From assembly GCA_018818835.1 (NCBI GenBank), contig JAHIRD010000148.1:1-64000 (forward strand): DNA of 64,000 bases. The letters are read 5' to 3'. This DNA is from Pseudomonadota bacterium. GTDB lineage: Bacteria > Desulfobacterota > Desulfobacteria > Desulfobacterales > Desulfolunaceae. The notes below the pieces were generated by a model. The model was given only the letters and a program-made list of their open reading frames with translations. It did no database searches and was not told the DNA's origin. Positions 43,456 through 51,574 of this stretch are shown here, piece after piece. The position numbers and the translations under genes are program-made. Numbering within the stretch: the first letter of the stretch is position 1; each line of letters starts with the position of its first letter.

Positions 43456-45753
43456 TTGAATAAAGACACCCATTCACACACCAGACTTGAAATCGGCAAG
43501 TCCCACCCCAGAGGCGACGCAGCGGACAAGGCGGCGGGACGGGAAAAATATGCGGCCGACCATTACCCGGAAAATGTCCTATGGGCCGGGGCGGTCCGGG
43601 CAGGTATTGCCCATGGGCGGCTTCTGGCCGTTGATGTGTCCCAAGCCATAGCTCTTCCCGGAGTGATCACCATTTTGACGGCGAAAGATGTGAAAGGCTC
43701 CAACCGCCAGGGCATCATTCACAAGGACATGCCGGTTTTAGTGGATGACCGTATTTTGTATTGCGGTGATCCGGTGGCGCTGGTGGTGGCGGAAACGAAA
43801 GACATTCTGTCACGGGCCATCGCCCTTGTCCGATTCAGCACAGAAACCCTGCCTGCCGTATTTGACCCGGAAAGTGCCATGGCGGAAAACGCGCCGCTTC
43901 TCCACGAAGCCATGCCGGGCAATTTTTTGATGCAGGCGGAAATCAGGAAAGGCGACGCGGAAAGCGAATTTTCGGCCTGCGATGCCGTTGTGGAAGACGA
44001 GTTTTCAACCCCGGTTCAGGCCCACGGATTTCTGGAAACGGAAAACGGGGTAGCCTGGCAGGAGCTGGACGGCAAGATTGTGATGATTGTCTCCACCCAG
44101 GCCCCTTTTCGGGACCGGCTTGAAATTGGCCATGCCGTGGGATTGCCATTTGGAAACATCCGCATGATCAGTCCGGCCCTTGGCGGCGGTTTCGGTGGCA
44201 AGGACGGAGCTACGGTTCAATGCCTGCTGGCTTTGGCGGCCCTTCATACGGAGGGAAGGCCCGTGAAAATGCAGTGGGAACGGGAAGAAAACATGCTTGC
44301 AGGATACAAACGTCATGCCTGCCGGATGCGCTACAAACTCGGAGCCAAAAAAGATGGCACCCTTCACGCCATCCATTGCAATCTGGTTTACGATACCGGC
44401 GCCTATGCCCATCTGGGGGGTGAGGTCATGGAACTGGGTATGGAACACGCGGCCGGACCTTACCGGGTTCCCCATACCCTGATTGAGGGCAAATGCGTGT
44501 TCACCAATAATCCCGTGGGTGGAGCCATGCGTGCGTTCGGGGTCTGTCAGGCCACCTTTGCTTTCGAATCCATGATGGACATGCTGGCCGATCGTCTCGG
44601 CATGGACCGGCTTGCCATCCGGCAAAAAAATGCTCTGGTGGAAGGGGATGAGAACTGCGCCGGAGTCCGGATGATCACGTCTACGGGCATTGCCGGATGT
44701 CTGGATATCCTTGGCGATCATCCGTTGTGGCGATCCGCAAACAACTGGAAACAGGAGTGTCCGCCCGGCAGGAAACGGGGAATCGGGCTGGCATCCGTCT
44801 TTAACGCCGCCGGTTACGGAGGTAAGGTTCGGGATTCCGCCATTGCTAAGGTGGAACTGTCCCTCGATGGCCGCATCATAGTCCATAGTGCGGTCACCGA
44901 TATGGGACAGGGCAATTCCTGTGCGTTTTCGCAGATCGCAGGTCATATGCTGGGCCAGTCCCCGGAATTTATTGAACTGCGGCAGCCGGATACGGCCACC
45001 GCTTATCCGTCAGGATCATCTTCCGCAGGCCGCACCACATACACCTTCGGAAATGCCCTGATCAAGGCTTGCGAGGATATGAAAGCCCGGCTTATCAACC
45101 GGGCGGGGCTTCTGCTGTTTATCGATAATGACCGGGATCTGGCCTTAGAGCCAGGAAAAGTGACCCATGGCCCCAGCAAACGAGATGTTTCGTTCACACA
45201 ACTTGCGTCGTTCATGCCCCATGAAGACCGGGTCTGCATCAGCCAGTTCGTTGCCCCTGTCTGTGAAGACATTCCCGATACGGCCAAGGGGTTTTTTATC
45301 GCCTTTCCCCATATCATTTTCGCCTATGGCGCCCATCTGGCAAGAATTGAACTGGATACGGCCACCGGCGTGATCACGGTGTGCGACTATCTGGCTGCCA
45401 CGGATGGCGGCGGCATCATCAATCCCTCCATGTTCGATCAGCAGATTCAAGGCGGTGTGGCCCAGGGTCTGGGCTATGCGATGATGGAAGATTTTCAGAT
45501 CAGAGAAGGAAAGCCGCTGACCAAAGATTTTACGGGTTATCTGATTCCCGGCTCACTGGATCTACCGGACACAATCTCCATCCCTTTTCTGGGCCATGAA
45601 TCCACCGGGCCCTTCGGCCTGAAAGGCGTGGGGGAAGTGGCCATGAATGGCCCCTTGCCAGCGGTGGCCAACGCAGTGCACGACGCCTGCGGGGTAAGGA
45701 TTTTCCATGGGCCGATCACAGCTGAAAAAGTGTTGGCGGCAATGAATCTTTAA
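43456..45753 (+). CDS. Molybdenum hydroxylase large (MoCo) subunit, xanthine dehydrogenase family
   Basis: 765 residues from a TTG start with CAGGA upstream. N-terminal part KAAGREKYAADHYPENVLWAG, YCGDPVALVVAET; molybdopterin-binding part with GGGFGGKDG, GGAMRAFG (substrate-loop Arg), TDMGQGN.CAFSQIAGHMLG and, near the C-terminus, FGLKGVGEVAMNG, whose Glu (about residue 727) is the catalytic base. With the FeS and FAD subunits downstream it forms a three-subunit hydroxylase that inserts water-derived oxygen into an N-heterocycle or aldehyde. No purine genes are near, so xanthine cannot be assumed. Separated from the small subunit by a MITE-like element, so the operon order is large, small, FAD rather than the common FAD/FeS first. 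Confidence 0.9.
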   Translation: MNKDTHSHTRLEIGKSHPRGDAADKAAGREKYAADHYPENVLWAGAVRAGIAHGRLLAVDVSQAIALPGVITILTAKDVKGSNRQGIIHKDMPVLVDDRILYCGDPVALVVAETKDILSRAIALVRFSTETLPAVFDPESAMAENAPLLHEAMPGNFLMQAEIRKGDAESEFSACDAVVEDEFSTPVQAHGFLETENGVAWQELDGKIVMIVSTQAPFRDRLEIGHAVGLPFGNIRMISPALGGGFGGKDGATVQCLLALAALHTEGRPVKMQWEREENMLAGYKRHACRMRYKLGAKKDGTLHAIHCNLVYDTGAYAHLGGEVMELGMEHAAGPYRVPHTLIEGKCVFTNNPVGGAMRAFGVCQATFAFESMMDMLADRLGMDRLAIRQKNALVEGDENCAGVRMITSTGIAGCLDILGDHPLWRSANNWKQECPPGRKRGIGLASVFNAAGYGGKVRDSAIAKVELSLDGRIIVHSAVTDMGQGNSCAFSQIAGHMLGQSPEFIELRQPDTATAYPSGSSSAGRTTYTFGNALIKACEDMKARLINRAGLLLFIDNDRDLALEPGKVTHGPSKRDVSFTQLASFMPHEDRVCISQFVAPVCEDIPDTAKGFFIAFPHIIFAYGAHLARIELDTATGVITVCDYLAATDGGGIINPSMFDQQIQGGVAQGLGYAMMEDFQIREGKPLTKDFTGYLIPGSLDLPDTISIPFLGHESTGPFGLKGVGEVAMNGPLPAVANAVHDACGVRIFHGPITAEKVLAAMNL

Positions 45754-45764
45754 TAAAGAGATCA

Positions 45765-45945
45765 GCCTCCGGCGGCCCTCCGGGGGCCAGATTTTAAAAA
45801 TCTGGATCGGTCTTCGCCAAGGCTTCGCCCCGACACGCAAATGGGTTTGTGCATGATCGTCAGGGCACGGCGCGCCGTGCCCCTACAACAAAACCTGTTT
45901 CTCAAACGTTACAAAAGTTTGGCCCCCGGCAGGGCCGCCGGAGGC
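45765..45945 (+). repeat. MITE-like intergenic element, copy 3
   Basis: 181 bp bounded by 13-bp inverted repeats GCCTCCGGCGGCC (45765-45777) and GGCCGCCGGAGGC (45933-45945). It shares the AGATTTTAAAAATCTGG palindrome, CAAATGGGTTTG and TTTGGCCCCCGGCAGGGCC with copy 2. It also carries a perfect internal palindrome GGGCACGGCGCGCCGTGCCC, of which copies 1 and 2 keep only remnants. It lies between the large and small Mo-hydroxylase subunit genes. Confidence 0.75.
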
Positions 45946-45983
45946 ATATTATAAAACAATCGGATATAGAAAAAGGCCAGACC

Positions 45984-46463
45984 ATGGACATAAAATTTAC
46001 ACTCAACGGCAACTCTCAGTCGCTTTCCACGGAACCGGACAGGCGGGTGATTGATCTGCTACGGGAAGACCTGGGACTTACGGGAATCAAGGAAGGATGC
46101 GGGACCGGCGAATGCGGGGCCTGCACCGTTCTGATGGATGGAGAAACACGATTGTCCTGCCTCACCCTCGCGGCCCAGATTGACGGCAGGGATATCACCA
46201 CCATCGAAGGGTTGCAGGATATGGAAGAAGGCATCATTCTCCAGAAGGCATTTGAGGAGCAAGGAGCCGTCCAGTGCGGGTACTGCATTCCCGGCATGGA
46301 AATGGCAGCTCTGCCTTTGCTGACGTTGCATCCAAACGCAGCAAGGAATGATATTAAAATCGCTTTGAGCGGCAATTTGTGCCGGTGTACGGGATATGTG
46401 AAAATCGTGGATGCGGTGGAACAGGCGGGCCGTGAAATCGCCGTTAAAAAAGAGGGCTTATGA
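45984..46463 (+). CDS. Molybdenum hydroxylase [2Fe-2S] small subunit
   Basis: 159 residues from the ATG at 45984 (AAAAGG upstream); a longer frame runs back into the MITE-like element. N-terminal plant-type ferredoxin fold with CGTGECGACTVLMDG and a further Cys in TRLSCLTLA; C-terminal helical domain with QCGYCIPGMEM and LCRCTGYVKIVDAV. All eight cluster ligands of the CoxS/XdhC-type small subunit are present, giving two 2Fe-2S clusters that link the MoCo site to FAD. The stop overlaps the next start (ATGA). Confidence 0.92.
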   Translation: MDIKFTLNGNSQSLSTEPDRRVIDLLREDLGLTGIKEGCGTGECGACTVLMDGETRLSCLTLAAQIDGRDITTIEGLQDMEEGIILQKAFEEQGAVQCGYCIPGMEMAALPLLTLHPNAARNDIKIALSGNLCRCTGYVKIVDAVEQAGREIAVKKEGL

Positions 46464-47323
46464 GCCAGGTATATTCACCATCACATCTTAATGAGGTTTT
46501 TTCCATCATGGGAGAATGCCCGGACGCCAGGCTTATGGCCGGGGGAACGGATCTTCTGGTCCGGCTCCGCCATGCAGGAGCAGATACGAAACCACCGTTG
46601 ATTCTGCTGTCTAAAATCCCGGAACTTGCCGATATAATCATGGCAAACGGAGATCTGTGCATCGGGTCCGGGGCGTCGTTTTCAGCCATCATGGCCCATA
46701 CGCTGGTGCAGGACCATGCCCCGATGCTGGCAAAGGCTGTCGGAACCATCGGCGGACCGGCCATCAGAAACATGGGGACTCTTGGCGGTAATATCATCAC
46801 TGCATCACCGGCGGGGGATTCACTTTCGCCCCTTTATGTGGCGGACGCACAGGTTGTGCTTGTTTCACCCGGAGGAACACGAAAGATAAAGATCTCTGAA
46901 TTTATTAACGGTCCAGGCAAGTCCGATATAAGAAAAGATGAAATTCTGACACAAATCCGGATTCCCCTAGATGATGGATTCCAGTCCCACTGTTTTGAAA
47001 AGGTAGGTCTAAGACGATCGCTGGCCATTGCTGTGGCCAGTTTTTGCGGAAGGTTGAGGTTTGATGAAGATGGAACCGTGGCTGAGGCACGTTTTGCATG
47101 GGGAAGTGTCGCGCCGACCGTGGCACGATCGATCAATGCGGAAAACGCTCTGACAGGCAACCGTCTTGATACGAAATCCATCAAAAAATCAGTGGCGGAG
47201 GCAACCGCATCCCTGTCACCCATTAATGACATCAGAGCTTCTGCCCATTACCGTCGGACGGTGGCCGGTGCTCTCTTGAAGCGATTTCTGGAAAATCCGC
47301 AAAGGGAAAAGAAACATGTCTGA
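46460..47323 (+). CDS. Molybdenum hydroxylase FAD-binding subunit
   Basis: 287 residues, CoxM/XdhB type. The FAD-binding motifs are LMAGGTDLLVRLR near residue 26 and IRNMGTLGGNIITASPAGD near 101; the C-terminal CO-dehydrogenase flavoprotein domain has EKVGLRRSLAIAVASFC and an SINAENALTGN helix. The subunit passes electrons from the Fe-S clusters to NAD or another acceptor. It overlaps the small-subunit stop by four bases and the MocA start by eight, so the three products are co-translated. Confidence 0.9.
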   Translation: MSQVYSPSHLNEVFSIMGECPDARLMAGGTDLLVRLRHAGADTKPPLILLSKIPELADIIMANGDLCIGSGASFSAIMAHTLVQDHAPMLAKAVGTIGGPAIRNMGTLGGNIITASPAGDSLSPLYVADAQVVLVSPGGTRKIKISEFINGPGKSDIRKDEILTQIRIPLDDGFQSHCFEKVGLRRSLAIAVASFCGRLRFDEDGTVAEARFAWGSVAPTVARSINAENALTGNRLDTKSIKKSVAEATASLSPINDIRASAHYRRTVAGALLKRFLENPQREKKHV

Positions 47324-47918
47324 TCGCGTGACGGCCATTCTTCTTGCCGGGGGCGAGTCCCGTCGAATGGGGTTCTGCAAACAGACTCTGGTCATCGCGG
47401 GGAAGCCGGTGATTGTCCATTGTGTGGAAGCGCTGACCCAGGCAGGCGTTTCCCGGATAATGGTGGTGGTGGGAAAATACGAAGACGCCATTCGGCAGGC
47501 ACTTAGGAATTTGGAGGTGGATGTGGTGAAAAATGATCTGCCCAACGCCGACATGGCCGATTCCGTTCGTGTGGGTCTTGCCACCATGGGTGCGAGTTCA
47601 ACGGGCGTGATGATCTGCCTTTCCGATCATCCTCTGGTGAAACCCGGAACCATGAAAATACTCATGGAAACGCATCGCGTCTTTCCCGAAAGCATCATTA
47701 TTCCGATCTATCAGGAGAGAAACGGTCATCCGGTGATTTTCCCGACGGAACGTTTAAAGCACATTCATCACGGCGGCACGTTACGGGATATCATCCAGAC
47801 CCATCAACGTCGGGTAATTCGGATTCCCGTGGATGATCCCGGTGTTTTTATGGATATGGATACCCCGGATGATTATCAACTGATTTTAAATTTCCATTCG
47901 GAACGTATGGAATCTTAA
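47316..47918 (+). CDS. Molybdenum cofactor cytidylyltransferase-like protein (MocA/MobA family)
   Basis: 200 residues, nucleotidyltransferase fold: AILLAGGESRRMGFCKQTL (LAGGxSxRMGxxK signature), DLPNADMADSVRVGL, VMICLSDHPLVKPGTM (metal Asp) and RNGHPVIFP. MocA converts molybdopterin to its cytosine dinucleotide form for hydroxylases of the xanthine dehydrogenase family, while MobA makes the GMP form for another family. The place right after the hydroxylase genes and the XdhC gene favours MocA. It overlaps the FAD subunit gene by eight bases. Confidence 0.85.
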   Translation: MSDRVTAILLAGGESRRMGFCKQTLVIAGKPVIVHCVEALTQAGVSRIMVVVGKYEDAIRQALRNLEVDVVKNDLPNADMADSVRVGLATMGASSTGVMICLSDHPLVKPGTMKILMETHRVFPESIIIPIYQERNGHPVIFPTERLKHIHHGGTLRDIIQTHQRRVIRIPVDDPGVFMDMDTPDDYQLILNFHSERMES

Positions 47919-48053
47919 AGCAATAAAGCAACGTGGTACTGTCTTATTATCAGTTCATCAATGCATCCGGCATCCTGTGCAGGGGGCAATCCAAAAACCA
48001 ACTAAAAACTGATCAGAGAAATAATCTTTTATAAACTATACGAGGTGAGAAAA

Positions 48054-48116
48054 ATGGATATTCAGACACAACAGACAGGCAAGTCCACCGTGGAACCGGC
48101 TGTGGTGGTGGGCTGA
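48054..48116 (+). pseudogene. Stunted STAS (anti-sigma antagonist) reading frame
   Basis: A 20-codon frame with a good ribosome site (GAGGTGAG) begins MDIQTQQTGKSTV, which is how STAS-domain anti-anti-sigma factors start (compare MEISKTQTADAIKL encoded at 58504), but ends after seven more residues. Its TGA overlaps the ATG of the RsbW-like kinase (ATGA at 48116), the usual coupling of antagonist and kinase genes. I infer an in-place deletion that removed about 80-90 codons of a STAS gene; a leader peptide is the alternative. Confidence 0.5.
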
Positions 48117-48559
48117 TGGATACGGTCCGTTCAACCATGGATCTTCCGGCAACTCTGGACCACCTGCCCCATGCGCTGGCGTTTGCGGAAAAAGAGGCCG
48201 AGGCTGCGGGTGTCATGCAAAAAAAACTGACCGGCCTCTCCCTTGCGGTGGAAGAGGCGTTTGTTAATATCTGCACCCACGCTTATAAAGGCGGTGCGGG
48301 CCAGGTGGAACTGGCCTGCTTTACCGGTTTTGAGCCTTTTCCCCATTCCTTTGTTCTGGAAATCTCCGATTACGGTCCGGAATTTGATCTGCTCTCCATC
48401 CCGGAACCCGATACGTCACTGGGTATTGAAGAAAGGGAAATCGGCGGGTTGGGTGTCCATTTTATCCGGCATTTCACCGATCATACTGACTGGCGAAGGG
48501 AAAACGGCAAAAACATTCTCCGTCTGATCTTTCATTGTAAGGATGTACAAAGAGGATGA
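48116..48559 (+). CDS. RsbW-like anti-sigma / serine kinase
   Basis: 147 residues, a stand-alone HATPase_c_2 domain. The N box reads LAVEEAFVNICTHAY with conserved Glu and Asn, the G1 box DYGPEFD, and the G2 box GGLGVHFIRHFTD, so ATP binding is expected. Such kinases phosphorylate a STAS antagonist and release or hold a partner. It is translationally coupled to the stunted STAS frame and followed by the binding protein and the SpoIIE phosphatase gene, which make up the rest of a partner-switching set. Its antagonist may now be the STAS protein encoded at 58.5 kb. Confidence 0.84.
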   Translation: MDTVRSTMDLPATLDHLPHALAFAEKEAEAAGVMQKKLTGLSLAVEEAFVNICTHAYKGGAGQVELACFTGFEPFPHSFVLEISDYGPEFDLLSIPEPDTSLGIEEREIGGLGVHFIRHFTDHTDWRRENGKNILRLIFHCKDVQRG

Positions 48560-48564
48560 CAGCA

Positions 48565-49581
48565 ATGAGAAAAAATTACGATGAGAGACAGAAGTCGTTT
48601 ATTCGATCCTGCACGATGGCTCTGCTCCTGATGATGGTGACAGTGGCGATTCCTGTCACTGCCGCCGAAACCTCGCTGAAAAAAGTGTCCCTGATACCCC
48701 TCTGGAGTCCGCAGGCCCAGTTTGCCGGGTATTATATGGCTGCTGAAAAGGGGATTTATGCAAGACACGGCATCGATGTGACGATCATGAACGGGGGGCC
48801 GGGCCATTCCGCCTCGGAATATCTGCTGGGTGGCAAGGCCGATTTCGCCGTTCTCTGGCTTGCAACGGCTCTGCAACATCAGTCGGCAGGGAGGCGGCTT
48901 GTCAACGTGGCTCAAATCATTCAGAGATCCTCCATGATGCTGGTAGCCAGAAAAACCAGCGGGATCAGCACTCCTGAGAGCATGCAGGGCAGGAAGGTCG
49001 GAGTATGGCCTGGCGATCTGGCCCTGCCGGTCCAGGCATTCTTCACAAAATACCACCTGAATGTCCGAATCATTCCACAATCATATACCGTGAACCTCTT
49101 CCTTTGCGGCGGCATCGATGTGGCATCCGCCATGTGGTATAATGAGTATCACACCATCATAGATTCCGGTGTCAACTCCGACGAACTGGAGCTGTTTTTT
49201 TTCAAAGACCATGGCATCACATTCCCTGAAGACGGGCTGTATACGCTCGAAAAAAACTATCGTAACGATCCCGCTGGCGCAGCCGCCTTTACAGACGCAT
49301 CGCTTGAGGGATGGCAATATGCCTTTGACCACCCGGATGAGGCGGTGATGGTTGTTCTGCGCCATATGAAAACGGAACACATTCCTGCCAATCGCGCACA
49401 CCAGAAGTGGATGCTGGACAGGATGCATGACTTGATTTTGCCCCCGGTTGGCAACAAAAAGATGGGCCAGTTGAATCCCTCGGATTTTAAATCTGTGGGT
49501 GCAGAATTGCATCGTCAAGGCCTGATCAAAACCATTCCTGGCTTCGATGACTTTACAGGGAGGTCCGATGCGAGCAAATAG
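48565..49581 (+). CDS. NMT1/THI5-like periplasmic substrate-binding protein
   Basis: 338 residues from the ATG at 48565 (AGAGGA upstream). A signal peptide (MALLLMMVTVAIPVTA, cut before AET) precedes a binding-protein fold: IPLWSPQAQFAGYYMAAEKGIYARHGIDVTIMNGG, the typical start of NMT1/THI5 proteins for pyrimidine, nitrate or sulfonate-like ligands, then GKADFAVLWLATALQ and GRKVGVWPG. No permease or ATPase gene accompanies it. Its gene overlaps that of the Cache-HAMP-SpoIIE phosphatase by 14 bases, so it more likely presents a ligand to that sensor than to a transporter. The ligand is unknown. Confidence 0.83.
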   Translation: MRKNYDERQKSFIRSCTMALLLMMVTVAIPVTAAETSLKKVSLIPLWSPQAQFAGYYMAAEKGIYARHGIDVTIMNGGPGHSASEYLLGGKADFAVLWLATALQHQSAGRRLVNVAQIIQRSSMMLVARKTSGISTPESMQGRKVGVWPGDLALPVQAFFTKYHLNVRIIPQSYTVNLFLCGGIDVASAMWYNEYHTIIDSGVNSDELELFFFKDHGITFPEDGLYTLEKNYRNDPAGAAAFTDASLEGWQYAFDHPDEAVMVVLRHMKTEHIPANRAHQKWMLDRMHDLILPPVGNKKMGQLNPSDFKSVGAELHRQGLIKTIPGFDDFTGRSDASK

Positions 49582-51484
49582 AAGTATCACCTTTAAACTG
49601 GTTCTAATTATTACAGTATTCAGCTCCCTGATATTTACGGCCACCATCGGGTATTTCTACCATCGTTCCTGTGGTGTGCTGCAACGTGAGCTGGAGAAGA
49701 ATGCCCGGAACATCGTTCTTGCCTCTGTGAACAGGGTTGAGATGGAACTGTCATCCATCGGCAAAGTGGCTGAAGGGGTGGTTTGTTCTCTGGAAACAGG
49801 GAACTACCATGAAGAATCACTAAACACACTACTAAAGAACACATTAGGCGGGAACAAAGAAATTTATGGCGTTGGCTCAGCCTTCGAACCGAATGAGGCC
49901 GCTATCGAAGCCGTACCCGTGGTGCCTTATTTCTACAGAAAAAATGGTCGGCTTATCTCAGCTGCGGAAGAGGATTTTCAGTTTCTCACTCTGGACTGGT
50001 ACCAGATACCCAAAGAATTAGGGAAGAGGGTGTGGAGTGAGCCGTATTTTGATGAAGGCAGTGGAGAGATGCTGATGACCAGCTGTTCGATTCCTTTCTA
50101 TGAAGGGACCGGTGATCATCGGCATTTCCGGGGGGTGGTGGTTGCTGATGTGTCTCTGGGATGGCTGACGGACATTGTCGCATCCATCAAGGTGCTGAAA
50201 ACCGGATACAGTTTTCTTCTGTCACGAAACGGGACGATCGTTACCCACCCTGACACCGGGATGATCATGAATGAGACGATCTTCAGTCTTGCCGAGTCGC
50301 GGAACAATCCGATCCTTCGTGATATTGGCAGAAAGATGATTCATGGCGATTCCGGTTTTATTCCGTATACAGATACCCGGGGCATCAAAAGCTGGATGTA
50401 TTATGCACCGATTCTATCCGCCGGCTGGACATTGGCGGTTGTATTTCCTGAGGCGGAACTGTTTGCAGAGGTGCGTTCATTGACCATGATGGTGGGTGTT
50501 ATGGGCCTGGTCGGGATTATGCTGCTTGCGGCCGCGGTGGCGTTGATTTCCCGTTCGATTACCGCTCCGCTTCATGCGCTGGCCGATGCAACTGAAGTCA
50601 TCGCAGCGGGTGATTTTGATGCGGAGTTACCCCAGGTAAGGTCAAGGGATGAGGTGGGAAAGCTGACCCGGTCCTTTATCGCCATGACCATCGCGTTGAA
50701 AGAATACATCAGGAACCTGACCGAAACCACCGCCGCCAAGGAGCGGATCGAGAGTGAACTCAAGGTGGCCACCGATATCCAGGCCAGTCTGTTACCCCGG
50801 ATTTTCCCCGCATTCCCCGATCGTCCCGAGTTCGACATATTCGCCTCCATGGATCCAGCGAAAGAGGTGGGGGGTGACTTCTACGATTTCTTCTTCATTG
50901 ACGACACCAATCTCTGTTTCCTGATTGCCGATGTGGCCGACAAGGGCGTGCCAGCCGCATTGTATATGATGGTGGCAAAGACCCTGTTGAAATCCGAGGG
51001 GCAACGACTGGGAGAGCCGGACCTGATACTGGCCAGTGTGAATAACATTCTTGCGGCCGATAATGACAGCTGCATGTTCACAACGGTATTCTGCGCTATC
51101 CTTGATACACGAACAGGAGACGTACGTTTTTCCAATGCCGGACATAACCCCCCGTTGATCATCGAATCATCCGGGATACGCTATCTCACCGTGAAAGCCG
51201 GTTTTGTGCTGGGACCCATGCCGGATAGCGACTACGAAACAGAGCGGCTCACATTGCAGCCCGGGGATACGCTTTTCCTCTACACCGACGGAGTGACCGA
51301 GGCGGTGAATCTGTCAGGGGAACTGTACGGAGAACCTCGGTTGCTCACGGCCCTTCAGATGAGCCCTAAAGAAAACCTCAGCGAAATGATTCATTCCATC
51401 CGTGCCCAGGTCACAGGACATGCCAATGGCGCGCCCCAATCGGATGATGTGACCATGGTGGCTGTGCATTACAAGGGCGCATAA
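49568..51484 (+). CDS. Cache-HAMP-SpoIIE serine phosphatase (RsbU-like sensor)
   Basis: 638 residues from the ATG at 49568, five bases after GGGAGG. TM1 (about 10-32) and TM2 (about 305-330) enclose a double Cache periplasmic domain (YFYRKNGRLISAAEEDFQ, WSEPYFDEGSGEMLMTSCSIPFY, GYSFLLSRNGTIVTHP). HAMP (ITAPLHALADATEVIAAGDFDAELP) and a short coil lead to a PP2C/SpoIIE domain from about 410 with the metal-site acids in KEVGGDFYDFF, ADVADKGVPAALYM, LFLYTDGVTEAVN and SDDVTMVAVHY. All catalytic Asp residues are present. It should dephosphorylate a STAS antagonist when its periplasmic ligand, perhaps delivered by the binding protein gene before it, is sensed. Confidence 0.9.
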   Translation: MRANRSITFKLVLIITVFSSLIFTATIGYFYHRSCGVLQRELEKNARNIVLASVNRVEMELSSIGKVAEGVVCSLETGNYHEESLNTLLKNTLGGNKEIYGVGSAFEPNEAAIEAVPVVPYFYRKNGRLISAAEEDFQFLTLDWYQIPKELGKRVWSEPYFDEGSGEMLMTSCSIPFYEGTGDHRHFRGVVVADVSLGWLTDIVASIKVLKTGYSFLLSRNGTIVTHPDTGMIMNETIFSLAESRNNPILRDIGRKMIHGDSGFIPYTDTRGIKSWMYYAPILSAGWTLAVVFPEAELFAEVRSLTMMVGVMGLVGIMLLAAAVALISRSITAPLHALADATEVIAAGDFDAELPQVRSRDEVGKLTRSFIAMTIALKEYIRNLTETTAAKERIESELKVATDIQASLLPRIFPAFPDRPEFDIFASMDPAKEVGGDFYDFFFIDDTNLCFLIADVADKGVPAALYMMVAKTLLKSEGQRLGEPDLILASVNNILAADNDSCMFTTVFCAILDTRTGDVRFSNAGHNPPLIIESSGIRYLTVKAGFVLGPMPDSDYETERLTLQPGDTLFLYTDGVTEAVNLSGELYGEPRLLTALQMSPKENLSEMIHSIRAQVTGHANGAPQSDDVTMVAVHYKGA

Positions 51485-51574
51485 TTGATTTTCCGGACTG
51501 AGACCAGTGCCGGATGTTGGAGCACTGGACCGCAATACCGTGCAGAAAATAACTTCAGTTATTGGAGATACACT

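Noticed and set aside
44005-44946. 313-codon open frame antisense to the Mo-hydroxylase large subunit
   Set aside because: The sense strand encodes a well-conserved enzyme; the antisense frame has no family features.
45849-45983. N-terminal extension of the [2Fe-2S] subunit
   Set aside because: It would lie inside the MITE-like element and has no homology; the ATG at 45984 has a ribosome site and fits the family.
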